Assembly (NCBI RefSeq): GCF_022965805.1
Contig: NC_133110.1
Location: 34,906,317 to 34,970,316, forward strand
Length of the DNA stretch: 64,000 bases
Origin: Primulina eburnea
Taxonomy: Eukaryota > Streptophyta > Magnoliopsida > Lamiales > Gesneriaceae
Direction of reading: 5' to 3'
The translations under genes and the position numbers were made by a program. The notes under the pieces are model-generated. The model was given only the letters and a program-made list of their open reading frames with translations, was not told the origin of the DNA and searched no databases. Positions 35,946 to 47,557 of the stretch are shown piece after piece; position 1 is the first letter of the stretch; every line of letters starts with the position of its first letter.

Positions 35946-36480
35946 AACATTCTTAGTGAATGTTAGGATCCGTTAATAAGGATAAAGTGCTTAAAAGGGG
36001 GTTGAATAAACACTCTGACCTTTTGAAGACCTTTTGGATATGAATCAGTTCTTTGATTGAACTTATCCTGAGATCTTGTGTGTCAATATCAATCAGTCAA
36101 CTAATGATAGTGAAAACTTATACTGAAAGATAGATTAAATACTTAGGCTAAGGTGTTGTGATAACTGAATAAACAATAGGATTTTAAACACCCAGATTTT
36201 TATGGATGTTCATGTACTTCAAATGGCCCTACGTCATCCCTTCTATCGTAAGGATAGATTTTGCACTAAAAGACAGAGATATATTACAGCAGAGTGTAAT
36301 AATCCTCTTCAGTTGGACTTATACACTGCCAATTTTAAACTCTTAGTTTTCAACACTTTACAGTATATAACTGAATTGCTCTAATAAGTATCCTAAATGC
36401 TACGAATAAATACAATGAAATGAGAGCTAAAATGTACGAGTTGTAAACTGGCATAAACCTGACTATGGATCAGGTCAATT
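35946..36480. other. A+T-rich stretch, no gene recognised
   Basis: There is a possible LTR-like phrase AAAAGGGGGTTGAATAAACA (35994-36013) but no partner copy in the window. Small frames do not resemble proteins. Confidence 0.3.
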
Positions 36481-36772
36481 GAAGTGCCAAAGAAAAAAAA
36501 ATGATAGAGTTTGATAGTTTGGTAGATTTCCGGACCATTGTTCATTTTGCTGTGATCTGGAAAGAAAAGAGGGTCAAGGAAGTTGTTGGTCTCAAACAGA
36601 AGATGTTAAAATAGGTAGAGACCCAAGTGATCTCTGAAGCTCTCCAACATCGAGACTTCATCGAGATGGAGGTTAAGTACAATCTTCTGCGCCTATTCAA
36701 CAAAGGCGTGCTATTTTTGTAGCCCACAGTCCAACTGCCAAAGTTGATGCATCCATAATTAGTCAACTTAAA

Positions 36773-36955
36773 ATGGATGCACTATGCTGGTCAATGAACG
36801 TTAAGTTGAAGTGCCAAGAAAATGAGCTAACAGAAGCTGAAACAGAAGAAAGCATTTCTGTTGGGTTTGAATTAGAGGAAAGTCAAGCTGGTCTGCGATA
36901 TGAAATTGAAGAAATGAAAAAGCTAGCCTTTGAAGATAAAGCCGCTCAAAAATAA
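36773..36955 (+). pseudogene. Charged coiled-coil-like exon fragment
   Basis: The 60-residue plus-strand frame ends LKCQENELTEAETEES...LRYEIEEMKKLAFEDKAAQK, with heptad-like Leu/Ile/Met spacing and many Glu and Lys. It lies outside the duplicated segment. It may be a relic exon; I cannot name a family, and the flanking sequence (36490-36770) shows only degenerate coding on the same strand. Confidence 0.3.
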
Positions 36956-37649
36956 AAAAGCAAGAGGTTTAGATACCCAATCATGAGGAAGAACTCCCTC
37001 AATCCACTGTTGATGAGGTTAAGAATCTAATTCATGAAAAAATATAAAATTATATGCTAAAAATATTGTTTTTTAATTTAAGTATGGATCGGATCAGTCC
37101 TACAAAAATAAATCCGTGAGACCGTTTATGAGACCTATTCATAATATATGAGAGTTTCTACAGGTTTGAGTGCTAAATTCGGAAAACTCTACTTTTCCTC
37201 GTATCAACAAACTAAATAACTTTGCAAAATATTGAATCTCTCTTTTTAAATCATAGGTGAAATAGATATCATATAATATTTATAATTGTTCGTGATTTAA
37301 AAACTTAATTAAAAATCTTAGTTCTTTTGTACATTGTAATTGTATAATCTAAACGATGACTCGAAGTCATAAATTTCATGAGAGAAAAAAAGGTATCCCA
37401 ACTCCCATAAAAAAGTTCAACAATACAATTTTTTTTCCATTTCCTTAAATATTGATAGGGTGCAAATGAAATCGATTTAACCACAGAAGCTGATTCTGTT
37501 TGGGCATAGGTCATTCTTCAAGAACAGAAGTATCGATTAGACCATAAAGAGTACTAAAAAGATAACACGCATTTGGTGAGCACAAAAATTAGAAGAAGAA
37601 TCAGGTGCGGAAAAAGTCTGCAAACAACATGAGTTCAAGAAGCCAAAAA

Positions 37650-38707
37650 CTAGTCACGGAGATATCGAATGACTTCTGTCCGGGCCTTGTTCATCAGCAT
37701 ACAGCGAGTCTCATCCCGAGTCAACTCCTTGGGCCTCACGGGAATGTTACTCTGTAAAGGAACTCTGTTAGCAACATAATTTTCACATGGGATTACAGTA
37801 TCCTGCATATAGGGCATGACATCCAAAATGTAGCAGATCTTACCTCGGGTTTCAGGGAGCGGGAGCGATTGTCTGTCATCTCACTCGATGAAGCAAGATT
37901 TTTAGGTTGCTGTTTTTTACAAATTGGCTGAGATTTGCTAGTTTTGAATCTTTTCTGTTGTGCAGGAAGGCCTAAGATGATGCCGGCGTGTGTTTGATAC
38001 CGAGTATGAGGGCTCAAGACATTATGTAAAACAGCAGCCGCTGGAGTCGTTGGTGATTGAGATTGGCCTGGGGGATCACGAGAGGTCATATCCTCCCTTG
38101 CACTAAAACAGAGGAAGAGAAGTCAGCAATGTCAATCTTATCTTTGCAAAAAATATGGTATGAATTACCAATAAACTAGATTGCCAACTTCTACAATTGA
38201 ATAACTGTAAAATAATTCAAGAGAAAAACAGTCCCGCGATGTAGATTAATGATAATGAAAACTCAAATTGGTTATGAAGATCAACAGATGGAATCAGCCA
38301 TTCGATGACTGTTGAAAAAGCAATGGAAAAAACACTATTTTGCTAGAAGTAACACAAAGATAAACCACACTAGGAATACATTTTCATTAGGCGTTTATAG
38401 TTTAAGGTTTAGACATTATATTCATCAGAGAAAACAATATATTTTGGAGAAGGGAAAAAATTGTCAAAAGTTTCAGATCATCAAACGGATTTCATCATTT
38501 GTTAGTGATATGCAGTAATTGAGTATAACCCACGAAGAAATAATTAATAAATGGGATATTTTTAAGCATGGCAGTACCATGAATCAGTCATGTTTGCAGA
38601 GGCGCCTGGGTGATTGAGATTGATCTCGGTGCTGGTTCCAGGTGTCAGATCATATGGGGGATTCATAGTAGGATCAACTGGAAAACTGCCGGCCTTTGTA
38701 GGAGTCC
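37650..38707 (-). CDS. Unrecognised gene, last three exons (copy B), partial
   Basis: The structure is the same as in copy A: exons 38578-38707, 37844-38102 and 37650-37751, introns of 475 and 92 nt, all splice sites kept, stop at 37650-37652. The middle exon is 6 bp longer through a duplicated GGGAGC that adds Arg-Ser in frame. Most differences from copy A are single substitutions that leave the frame open. With no insertion in its introns this is the better candidate for a working copy. The upstream exons are unidentified apart from the candidate at 42174-42268, and the family is unknown to me. Confidence 0.6.
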
Positions 38708-41232
38708 CTGGCTGCATAAGTTGGTAAAGAGATCAAGGGAACTCATGTAAATCATTGGATGAAAAATGTCAACAGAACAATGTCAATCTTAAGATCCCTA
38801 AAAAAATATGATCACAAATGCGACAACCAATAATCTTGATAGCCAGCTTCTAGAAAAGGGAAATAGATAAAAGGAGTAATCACAAAAAATATGGGGACAA
38901 AAAATCATGACCTAAGGGCTAAGATATGCGACGAAAGACATGAAAGAAAGACTTATGTTTCAAAAAGTAACATAACGACAAATTCGATGCACCCTAGCTA
39001 AATGGGATTTCATTTCCTTTTATGTCTTTGAAAATTGAGATTTAATTCATCATGTAAGTTCATCTCCAGCAAATGACATTCAATGAATCGTACGGAAACA
39101 TCACCACAGCATATATATAATAAGGCAACAACAATAAACCAACCAACGGAAAACTAAATTAGCAAAATATTTAAGCTCCAAGCCAGACCACGTCAGATTA
39201 CGAAAAAGTTACCCAACTTTTGAAATATGCAAACAGAACTGGCGCGAAAATCCTAACCAGGTCTAATTCTCATCAACTGCTAAATCTAAGCAAAACAGAA
39301 ACTTTCATCACCATTTTATCCAATCAAATCAATCAAAAAAAGGACAGATAACATTCATCACTAATACCAGAATACATGAAAATCCAGATTTGTGAAAACA
39401 CTTTTTTAACAAAGTTTTGTTCCTGGAAGCCCAAAACTATAGTCACCTACTTTTGCAACTTCGAAAGCCAAAAAGAAAGGAAAAGGTTTATGACTACTAG
39501 TCAATGCTTCAGAACATCAAATATTCAAATGTATCTTTATATCAGTGAGTAACACAAAATAATTGGGGAGAACCCACAAAAAAAAAACCAATACTTAAGA
39601 ATAAACCCAATGATTGTTTCAAACAAAAACAATACAAAAATAGATTAAATCAACCTGTATGGTTATTCAAAATGACACTTGAGTGAAAGAGACCAAAAGA
39701 ATGATAAAAGCTTTCTCAAAACTCAAATGAGAAACACCCTGTGTAATGATATGAAGGAACCTTACACAGAAAAGATAGGCATATATATAATACACATAAA
39801 AATCAGCAAATGAATTGACCCAACCAAAACCCTAGATTCCCAGAATAAGTTGACATACATTCAATTATATCCATAAAAGGTTGAATGTAGTTATTTATAG
39901 ATTTAAATAGTGGTCAAACAATGAGGATGTGCACACAGAAAATAACAGAAATACATACAAAATTGCCTCTTTCCATTGTTGCTTTTAGCACACAGATAAA
40001 TAGAGTTGCAGAGTAGTGGAGAACAAGAACTGATTTTTTGTGTTTTCTGAAAATCAAAGGGCAGCAAAAATGTCTAATTCTGGGAAGAGATACATAAACT
40101 GACTGAGGGATCTGAATAAAGGGACTGGAAAATTTGGAAGCCCTGGTTATTTAGTTAGAATTGCAACCAAGATTAGCTATGGATTTCAATGAATTTGGAC
40201 ACATATAACAGGAAAATTTCATTTAATGCTTGGCTCCTAATTACAGATTTGATGCATTAGAATTTGTGATAAGATTGCAAGAACATTTAAATTTTGTGAA
40301 CCTTGATTGAGTTAAGGAAATACTGTTACAATTATTGTTGTTTTATAATTGTCAAAATGTATTTAGGGTTAGAAAATTTGAAAAAGTGACAGAAGGGATC
40401 AGACAAGGAAGGACTGGAAAATTTGGCTTTATCTCAAGTCTTACTGAAAAACGGGGTTCGTCATAATTTTCTCTGAATTCGGACACATATAACTGGATAG
40501 TTGCATATTAAAGCTGCTTGGTTTTCTGGTAAATACAAATTGGATTGCACTAGGATTTATAGTAAATAAGATTACGAGAACACCTAGGATTTTGTGAACC
40601 TTGATTGAGTCTAGGAAACAATGTTACAGTTATTGTTGCTTTATTGTTCAAATCTGTTTTATCATGGTTTGAAAAAAAAAATCCACATTAGATTGAATAT
40701 TATTCATTAAAATTCAAAGTTGACATTTACAATTAGCTCCCCGAAAAATATAGACAATTACTTTTTGTCAATGTGCATGCAGATTTGTTCGATCTACTTA
40801 TTTTCGTACTTGACATGCTTCGAGATTGCCAAATTCTTAGCAACAAAGTTGATAGAACCTATAACTCTGCAAAATCAGCACTTTGTCAAAGGGTATACTG
40901 TATAGGCAGGAGTGGACCAAGGATTTCGAGCAAAGGGAGGGTGAGCCAATAAGATGGGGACAAATCAAAAGAACTAGGGAGGCAAAACATGATTTTTAGA
41001 AAATTTACATGTAAAAATTATGTTTCCATGTGCTTAGGAGATGCATATGAGCTTTCATTAATTAAGTCAAAAAAGAGTTCTCTAGTCATCTGAAATTTAG
41101 CAGCAGGGTCAACTACGATAATATACAAATCAACTAAAAAGAACCATCTTTCAAATTGAATGAATGAGCCCTATCATAGCTTGGAGGAAGAGTCCTTTTG
41201 GTCAGCTTGAGGACACAATGAAGAGGAACTTA

Positions 41233-41817
41233 GAAACTATTAAAGTTATCGAAAAATCAACAATCAAGTTTATCGTATTTAATACCATTTCTGATAAGAC
41301 GTATTATCATGATCTCTATCTTTCGAGGATATAAATCCTTTACCTTTTCAAACTCTTTTCTATTAATCATTTTCAATCTTTTTCTTACATTTAATTATTT
41401 TTCATCTCCTTATTTTTTCATTTTTTCTTTCTTCTTTCCACTTAATTTCATCCTAAGTTTCCGACAAGAATGAAACTGTGGAACAATGGCCATTCCCATT
41501 TCGTCCGATATTGCGGCATTCGGTGAAACTATTAAAGTTATCGAAAAATCAACAATCAAGTTTATCGTATTTAATACCATTTCTGATAAGACATATTATC
41601 ATGATCTCTATCTTTCGAGGATATAAATCCTTTACCTTTTCAAACTCTTTTCTATTAATCATTTTCAATCTTTTTCTTACATTTAATTATTTTTCATCTC
41701 CTTATTTTTTCATATGTTTCTTTCTTCTTTCCACTTAATTTCATCCTAAGTTTCCGACAAGAATGAAACTGTGGAACAATGGCCATTCACATTTCGTCCG
41801 ATATTGCGGCATTCGGT
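41233..41817. repeat. Tandem duplication of about 292 bp, copy B only
   Basis: Both units begin GAAACTATTAAAGTTATCG and end with GATATTGCGGCATTCGGT. Copy A has one unit (from 15188), which lacks the last part. The two units are nearly identical, so the event is recent. Confidence 0.92.
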
Positions 41818-42173
41818 GAACCATGAGCTCTATGAGCAGAAATCCAACATCAAAATTCGTTCCCGAAGGGATAGAGTGAAAGAAATTAACTTGCATTTAG
41901 TACATTCCAATTTGAAACTAAATTGTGTTACATCCGCGAAAAATACATAATAATCTTTTACACCTGACATCAACCGGAGAAGGAAAAATTGGCAGAGCTT
42001 ATTCAAGAATCGATTCTAAAATACACAGTAAACACACTGAATAATGCAAAAAAAAAAAGATAAACTTCGACGGAAAATATTCCATATATACAAAACACGT
42101 ACTATAAAATACCCCCGTCCATCGACAGTGTCATGAAGACCGGTGCCGCCACGGCCATCGGTGTAAGTAACAC

Positions 42174-42268
42174 CTTCCGTCGCATTCAATCACACTGACT
42201 TCCGCCACAGCCACATCGCCGGATGCGGCGGAGACCGGCGTGGGGCTTCCCGGCGGATTGTATTCCAT
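42174..42268 (-). CDS. Candidate first exon of the unrecognised gene (copy B)
   Basis: ATG at 42268 opens the same G+C-rich frame as in copy A (15893), ending at a GGAAG|GTGTTA donor. The coding part is identical by eye between copies, while flanking DNA differs. Linkage to the 3' exons is inferred from position and strand only. Confidence 0.35.
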
Positions 42269-42373
42269 CTGTTTTTCTCTGTAGAAAGAAGCGGAGAGTT
42301 GTGTGAAGGTAGACTTGACTCCAGGATTTTTAGATTGAATGTACAATCTGTATAGAACAACGTACAAGTTCAA

Positions 42374-43188
42374 TTATTTAAATATTGAACTAATTTAAAA
42401 CAATTATAATTATACTTGTAAATATAATATTTTTTAGGAAATAGAAAATTTTTAAAAATTAAATCCAATATATATAAAATATTAAATTTTAGATTTCATT
42501 TATTATGTTGGTAATAAGTTTAGCATATATATATTTAATTAATTCATCAATTAAATATCTTGGGATTAATATATAAACAAAAATAGAATTTATAATTTAT
42601 TAATTCAGAAAAATTTCATTTGTCAGACTTTATATTTCTGGGTATTAAAATTATAAGATTGTGCTTATAAATGATGCTTGAATAAAATTTAATGGAAATG
42701 ATCCCCAACTTGGCACTTGCCTAGGGTCACGAGGATTTATTAAAATTATTGATGTAAACGTTGCGTATTTGTATATTGTTTTCGTATTTAAATCGATTTA
42801 AATTCAATTGAAGTAATATCATAATGATAAAAAAAAAATAAGGAAAGATCGTTATGCAATTTAAAATGATCATGTTTAAACGAGGTCATATCATAATTGT
42901 AAAAACTAATAATCGACCTGAAAACTATGGACTCCCCCATTGCTAAATATTCTCGTATATTTTTGTCTCTTTGATTCAAAATATGATGAATCTCTCATGT
43001 TTATGCAACTTCTTATCCCTTGGTATGATAATATCCCTAAGTGCAAATGATTATTTGACACCGAAGTCACAATTCTTTTAGAGAAGTTTTGGTTTCTTGG
43101 CCCGAAAGATGTGAACTCCCTCACATCTCTAGAGTGACTCTCTTAATAGAATCTTATATTATGACAGTACACATGTTTCTTCACATCA
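42374..43188. other. A+T-rich upstream region of copy B
   Basis: It includes about 0.5 kb (42510-43022) absent from copy A. I find no target duplication that would prove an insertion; both edges share TTGGTA-like bases, so a deletion in copy A is equally possible. No gene is seen. Confidence 0.4.
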
Positions 43189-44470
43189 TCAGCATATTGA
43201 GATATCTATTTTGCCTAGAAAACCTTTCCTTGGAATCCTATATTTCTTTATCTTCATATTTTGAGTCACATGTTTTCCTTTCCTATTTTCATTTAGCAAT
43301 GCACATAAATTTGTGATATTCAAATTCATAGAGGTCACTTGGGGAAACAAATCTTCATCGGTGACCATCTTTTCGGGAAAATTGAGTATTTGCTTTTTTA
43401 TTTTTCCTTGCAAAATATCTATAGAAACACGACACACTTTAGTAGGATGATTAAATAAATCATGAGATTTACAGTGATCTTTGTCTTCCAACTCCTCCTC
43501 GGATGGTTGTCCCCTCGAGCGTTTGTACCAACATTTACTCCTTAGAACTCATACATGGTCTCATCTTCAAACCGTCCAGGCTGGTATGGGGGATTAATCA
43601 CCATACGCTCATGGTTCACCGATTGTTTTGCATTTTCCTTCGAGCATCTAACAGATTCTCTTTACCAAAAGTTGCATCCCCCTATCTGGCAATATTTCTT
43701 TGTGGTTAGGTAGTACTGTCTCTAGGGAAGAAGATCACCTGCGTTGGAACTCCAGGACCCTTAGGTTGGTTGCTCCCTGGCAAAATATTTTTAAAAGTAC
43801 AAAAAACTTTAATGACATTATACTAACAGCAACTTTTGTCTTTTGACTCATCTTTGGATGCTTGCCCCCGAGCATCTACTTCTTGTATGATCAAGGTTGA
43901 TGGATTTAATAAGTCACAACTTGGTTTACTGGTTGATATTTATTTCCAATTGCACGTACACTTGATCGATTCCTCATGACAGAAACCTCTTCTATTCTTT
44001 GTGGTGGTGTGCACTCTTTATCACTAATAGAGTGTTGAGATTGGACTATGAATGTCACCTGTCTTGAAACTCCCTGAACCTTGTTCTACCTTCTTGGGTT
44101 GATTATTCTCTTGACTTGACTTCACATATTTAATTGTTTGACTCAAAACTGCTTTCACATAAGCCTGGATTTTATCGGCCAAAAGCTCTGAGAATTTTTC
44201 CACATCTAGTGCATTATTTCCTAGTGCATTCCTTTGAGGCTCTTAAGTTTTTTAAACACAAAATGGCCATGTTGTTGGCATTCAATTTGTTTAACCATGT
44301 GTTAAACAGATATATCTGGTTCAACTTCCTCATATCAGAGGTTCATCTGCGTTGGATTGAGACTCTTCAATTCCCTTGTCAGCATTTTCTCGTATCTGGC
44401 TCCAGTCCTACTGGGCGTGCCAATATTGTTAGCACAAATATTTGTAGATTCATGGTTTTCAGGTGCTAAA
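43189..44470 (-). pseudogene. Ty3/gypsy gag relic, contiguous in copy B
   Basis: The minus strand carries, in order, an upstream degenerate part (44470-43790) and the 100-residue frame MEDKDHCKSHDLFNHPTKVC...DEDLFP (43189-43491). Stops break the upstream part. It is the unsplit counterpart of 16343-16937 plus 23779-24531 in copy A. No RT or integrase accompanies it in either copy. Confidence 0.5.
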
Positions 44471-45045
44471 TGCACCAATTTGTGTAGAAAAGTGTAAAAA
44501 TCTAACTTCTACAAATCAAACAAAATGAATTTTAAATTCGATAGATATTTCTATTCTCCTAAACTATTATACATCAAATGCATCAAAATAGAGAACAGTG
44601 ATGTAAACGTCACTGAAAATTGAAGAAAACAAATTCTCCACATGATTTTTTTAATAAATCATTAGGAATTCTCAAATATGAAAATTACTACAAAACTTAC
44701 TGAAATCTGGAATGAAAAAGACGTAATCATGCTTAAATATAGGAAAAAAAATTAAAATACTTGAATTGAAATAATAAAATTTGTAGATTTGCTACTGGAG
44801 CATTGTTGACAGATGACTCTTCTTTCTATTGATGAATTCTTTTTTTTTTACAAACTGCCGGATGATTTCCATACTCTTCCCACGACTTTTGATCTTCTCA
44901 TGTTTATTCCCACGATCTTCTCCTGCTTTGGTGGTGCATGATCTATTTTAAACAATTTAAATTGATGGATTTGGTCTAATTTTTTGTTAATATAAATTGA
45001 TGGGCTTAGAAAATTAAATTGCTCACAATTTTAGCCCAAACACCA

Positions 45046-45530
45046 TCATAACTCACAATATCTTTGATCATTGCAGCACAATTGTTGGTTTTGTTGAACT
45101 ATTTTTTTTCCAAACATTTCCCCACAATTCTCGTTTTGTGTTTCCTGTAGATAAGAGCAGCTCCACAACCGCAATAATGTGGATGGAAGTCCCCCACAAC
45201 CTCTTGAAATTTTCTTTCCTATTTCCACCAACTCGAGAGGACAAGATACCTCCAATAATCTTTCCCTCTGCTCTTAATTCAAAATTTTGATTTGGTTAAT
45301 AGGCATATTAGAAGATCCTGCACAAACAGCAACATTAGATAGCCTCGTAGTCATCAATATCCGACTTCCACTACTATCGTCTGGAAATATCATCTTCAGG
45401 TAATCCCAGGCCTTGACATCTCATACATCATAAATCACGACTAGGTATCGCCTACCCACGAGATTATGGTACACTAGTGTTGCCAATTGAGCATCGCTAT
45501 GATGAATTCTAAATACTTAATCTTTATCTA
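45046..45530 (-). pseudogene. NB-ARC (NLR resistance gene) relic, copy B
   Basis: Reading leftwards on the minus strand: GRRYLVVIYDV (kinase-2 context) with an in-frame stop soon after, FPDDSSGSRILMTTRLSNVA (RNBS-B context), then after another stop LELVEIGKKISRGCGGLP (GLPLA-type motif). Order and spacing match the middle of a plant NB-ARC domain. The P-loop, ARC2 and LRR are absent. It is better preserved than copy A because it lacks the local repeat amplification. Confidence 0.75.
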
Positions 45531-45711
45531 TTTACTGGAAAACATTTTGATAATCATGACATGATTAAAAACAACAATCTTCTTATTCAAATAATAATTA
45601 ACAATAATATTTATGATATATTTAATTTTGTTGACGTTACATACATAATTGAGTCGATAATGATAGTTCATCATATATTCATTTATGTTGAAGACATTAT
45701 CTGTGGGGCCC

Positions 45712-47477
45712 TTAGCTCCTAATCGTTATTACAATACAATCTGATTAGGGTTAATTAATCACAGCGGAAACCCAGTTTAAATTTTCTTTACAATGAGCCC
45801 AAGTAAGTTTATTTGAATACTAAAAATAGTATATCATCTCACGTCATAATCATGCCCACACATAATCACAACCAATCACATACAAACATCTCATATCCTC
45901 GGGACATGCCCCGGTATGTAGATACATATACATATATACTGGGAACAAGACATAAACATAAACCTCAACCCAAGCTGTGGCTCCCACCAGAAGTACACTC
46001 TCCGGTCTCCTGATATTCTGGAGTACCTGCCATTGTCCACACATAAAGACAACAACAGCCCCCTTTGGGGGTGAGCAAAGCTCCGTATGGAACAACCAAT
46101 CATATATACCACAGATATCTAAACAATGATATATGGTATGCAATGCATGTATGTCGTGGAGGTATCAGGTCAAATGCCCATCCACTGAGCACATGTCAGA
46201 ATCAATCGAATCACTATCAAATCAAATCAATGCTCGAGCTGGCACACCGGCCGATATGGGAATACACGTATGATAGCGTCGACGAAGCGCCATCAAATCC
46301 CACATCTCATATCCAATCATATGGGGCCACAATTGTCTATGCTTTACGGGTCATATAATACCGGCATAGCGATTGTGTTCACAAACCCCGGAATCCAATC
46401 CAATTATATTAGGGTATCCAAGGATCATAGCTCAATGTGCATGCCATGTATCGATGTATGTATAAAATGACGTGTGTTAACAAAACATTTATTTTATACA
46501 TCGATATTCAAATCATAATGTCATGTATGCCACATCAAATCAACAAATAGACATATAGACACGTATTCCAATCCAATCATATATCATATAATACAGATAC
46601 ATGTCGTATGTTATCCGGTCGCAACATACCTCAATTCTTTGTTTCCAATTGATGTAGCTTGAAGATATCGGTATAATACTTTATCTATATCAATAACATA
46701 CTCATTCCAATCAATAACATACTCCAAAATCATTAATATGAGTTTCAAATATCATTTGAAACTTCAAAAATTCATATCAAATCATAATCATATCATAATT
46801 CAATTCCGACTTCGAATACGAGTTTATTGTCGGTTATTCTACTACATATCAGAAATTTAACTTCAAATACATGCTATTTCAGCACTGTGATATTTCGAGC
46901 TGCTGGAACTAGAAGAAAATTACCTCAGTCAGAAGCCCTCAACGCGACGATCACAAATATATAATTTGTTTCGCGTTTAGACAGCGTTTCGAAGTCGATT
47001 TGGACGAAGGAATTTTGAAATCTCGTATCCTCTCTCAAATCCTCGAAAATAGAAATGAAGGAAGAAGAAGAAAAAAGCTTATTCTTATCCTCATCTTCCT
47101 CGCGCTCGGGCGGTAGAATTCTCGCACCCGAGCGCGAGACACTCTGCCCCAGAACTTTGCTTGTAGCGCGCTCGGGCGGTCAAAAGTTACCGCTCGGGCG
47201 CGGCATGTTCTGCCCGAACATAAATGTCACTTACCCTGGCGCTCGGGCGGTAATCTTCTACCACTCGGGCGCCACATGTTCTGTACAGTTATTTGATTTT
47301 TGTACTATATTGGCGTCCGACCTTTCCAATCGAGCTCTTACAACGTCAATTCATATACAATATTTATTTTCTCAATTCATTGTCATGATATACATCAAAT
47401 ACATAATTACATGACAATTTCCTAGATTATCGATAATCTACACAGGATTTACGATAATACGGTACACGGTCCTTACA
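45712..47477 (-). repeat. 3' LTR of the outer chromovirus
   Basis: The 1766-bp unit starts TGTGGGGCCCTTAG and ends ACGGTCCTTACA. The second copy is split into 52280-52570 and 60986-62282. It contains a G+C-rich island of inverted CGCTCGGGCGGT motifs (47098-47275). The left flank matches copy A up to GAAGACATTAT, so the insertion point is known. Confidence 0.93.
47098..47275. repeat. CGCTCGGGCGGT inverted-repeat island in the LTR
   Basis: At least five copies of GCTCGGGCGG or its complement CCCGAGCGCG lie within 180 bp, several paired as potential stems such as GGGCGGT...ACCGCTCGGGCG. The matching island is at 62100-62275. Confidence 0.85.
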
Positions 47478-47512
47478 TTTCTCCCCCACTTAAAGATTTC
47501 GTCCTCGAAATC
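47478..47512 (-). other. Polypurine tract of the outer chromovirus
   Basis: The minus strand reads AAGTGGGGGAGAAA directly before the LTR start TGTAAGGACC, preceded by the ATTTCGAGGACGAAAT box shared with the nested chromovirus. Confidence 0.85.
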
Positions 47513-47557
47513 TCAAACATCTCTATATACATAACATTGGTAAACATACATATGTCA

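Larger units (their letters stand above)
37025..45711. repeat. Segmental duplication, copy B (largely uninterrupted)
   Basis: This is the direct-orientation counterpart of 7693-26650, without the three large insertions found there. It ends where the outer chromovirus LTR begins (45712). Relative to A it has about 0.5 kb extra at 42510-43022 and an internal tandem duplication at 41233-41817. Confidence 0.9.

Noticed and set aside
42510..43022. Possible transposon insertion in copy B
   Set aside because: No clear target duplication or inverted ends; a deletion in copy A with a short filler explains the difference equally well.
45813..46470. Overlapping frames conserved between 45813-46470 and 61057-61462
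   Set aside because: Both are in the two LTRs of the outer chromovirus, so the conservation reflects LTR identity, not coding.
47055..47414. 119-residue plus-strand frame also present at 62056
   Set aside because: Same reason: LTR copy of the same island, containing the CGCTCGGGCGGT inverted repeats.
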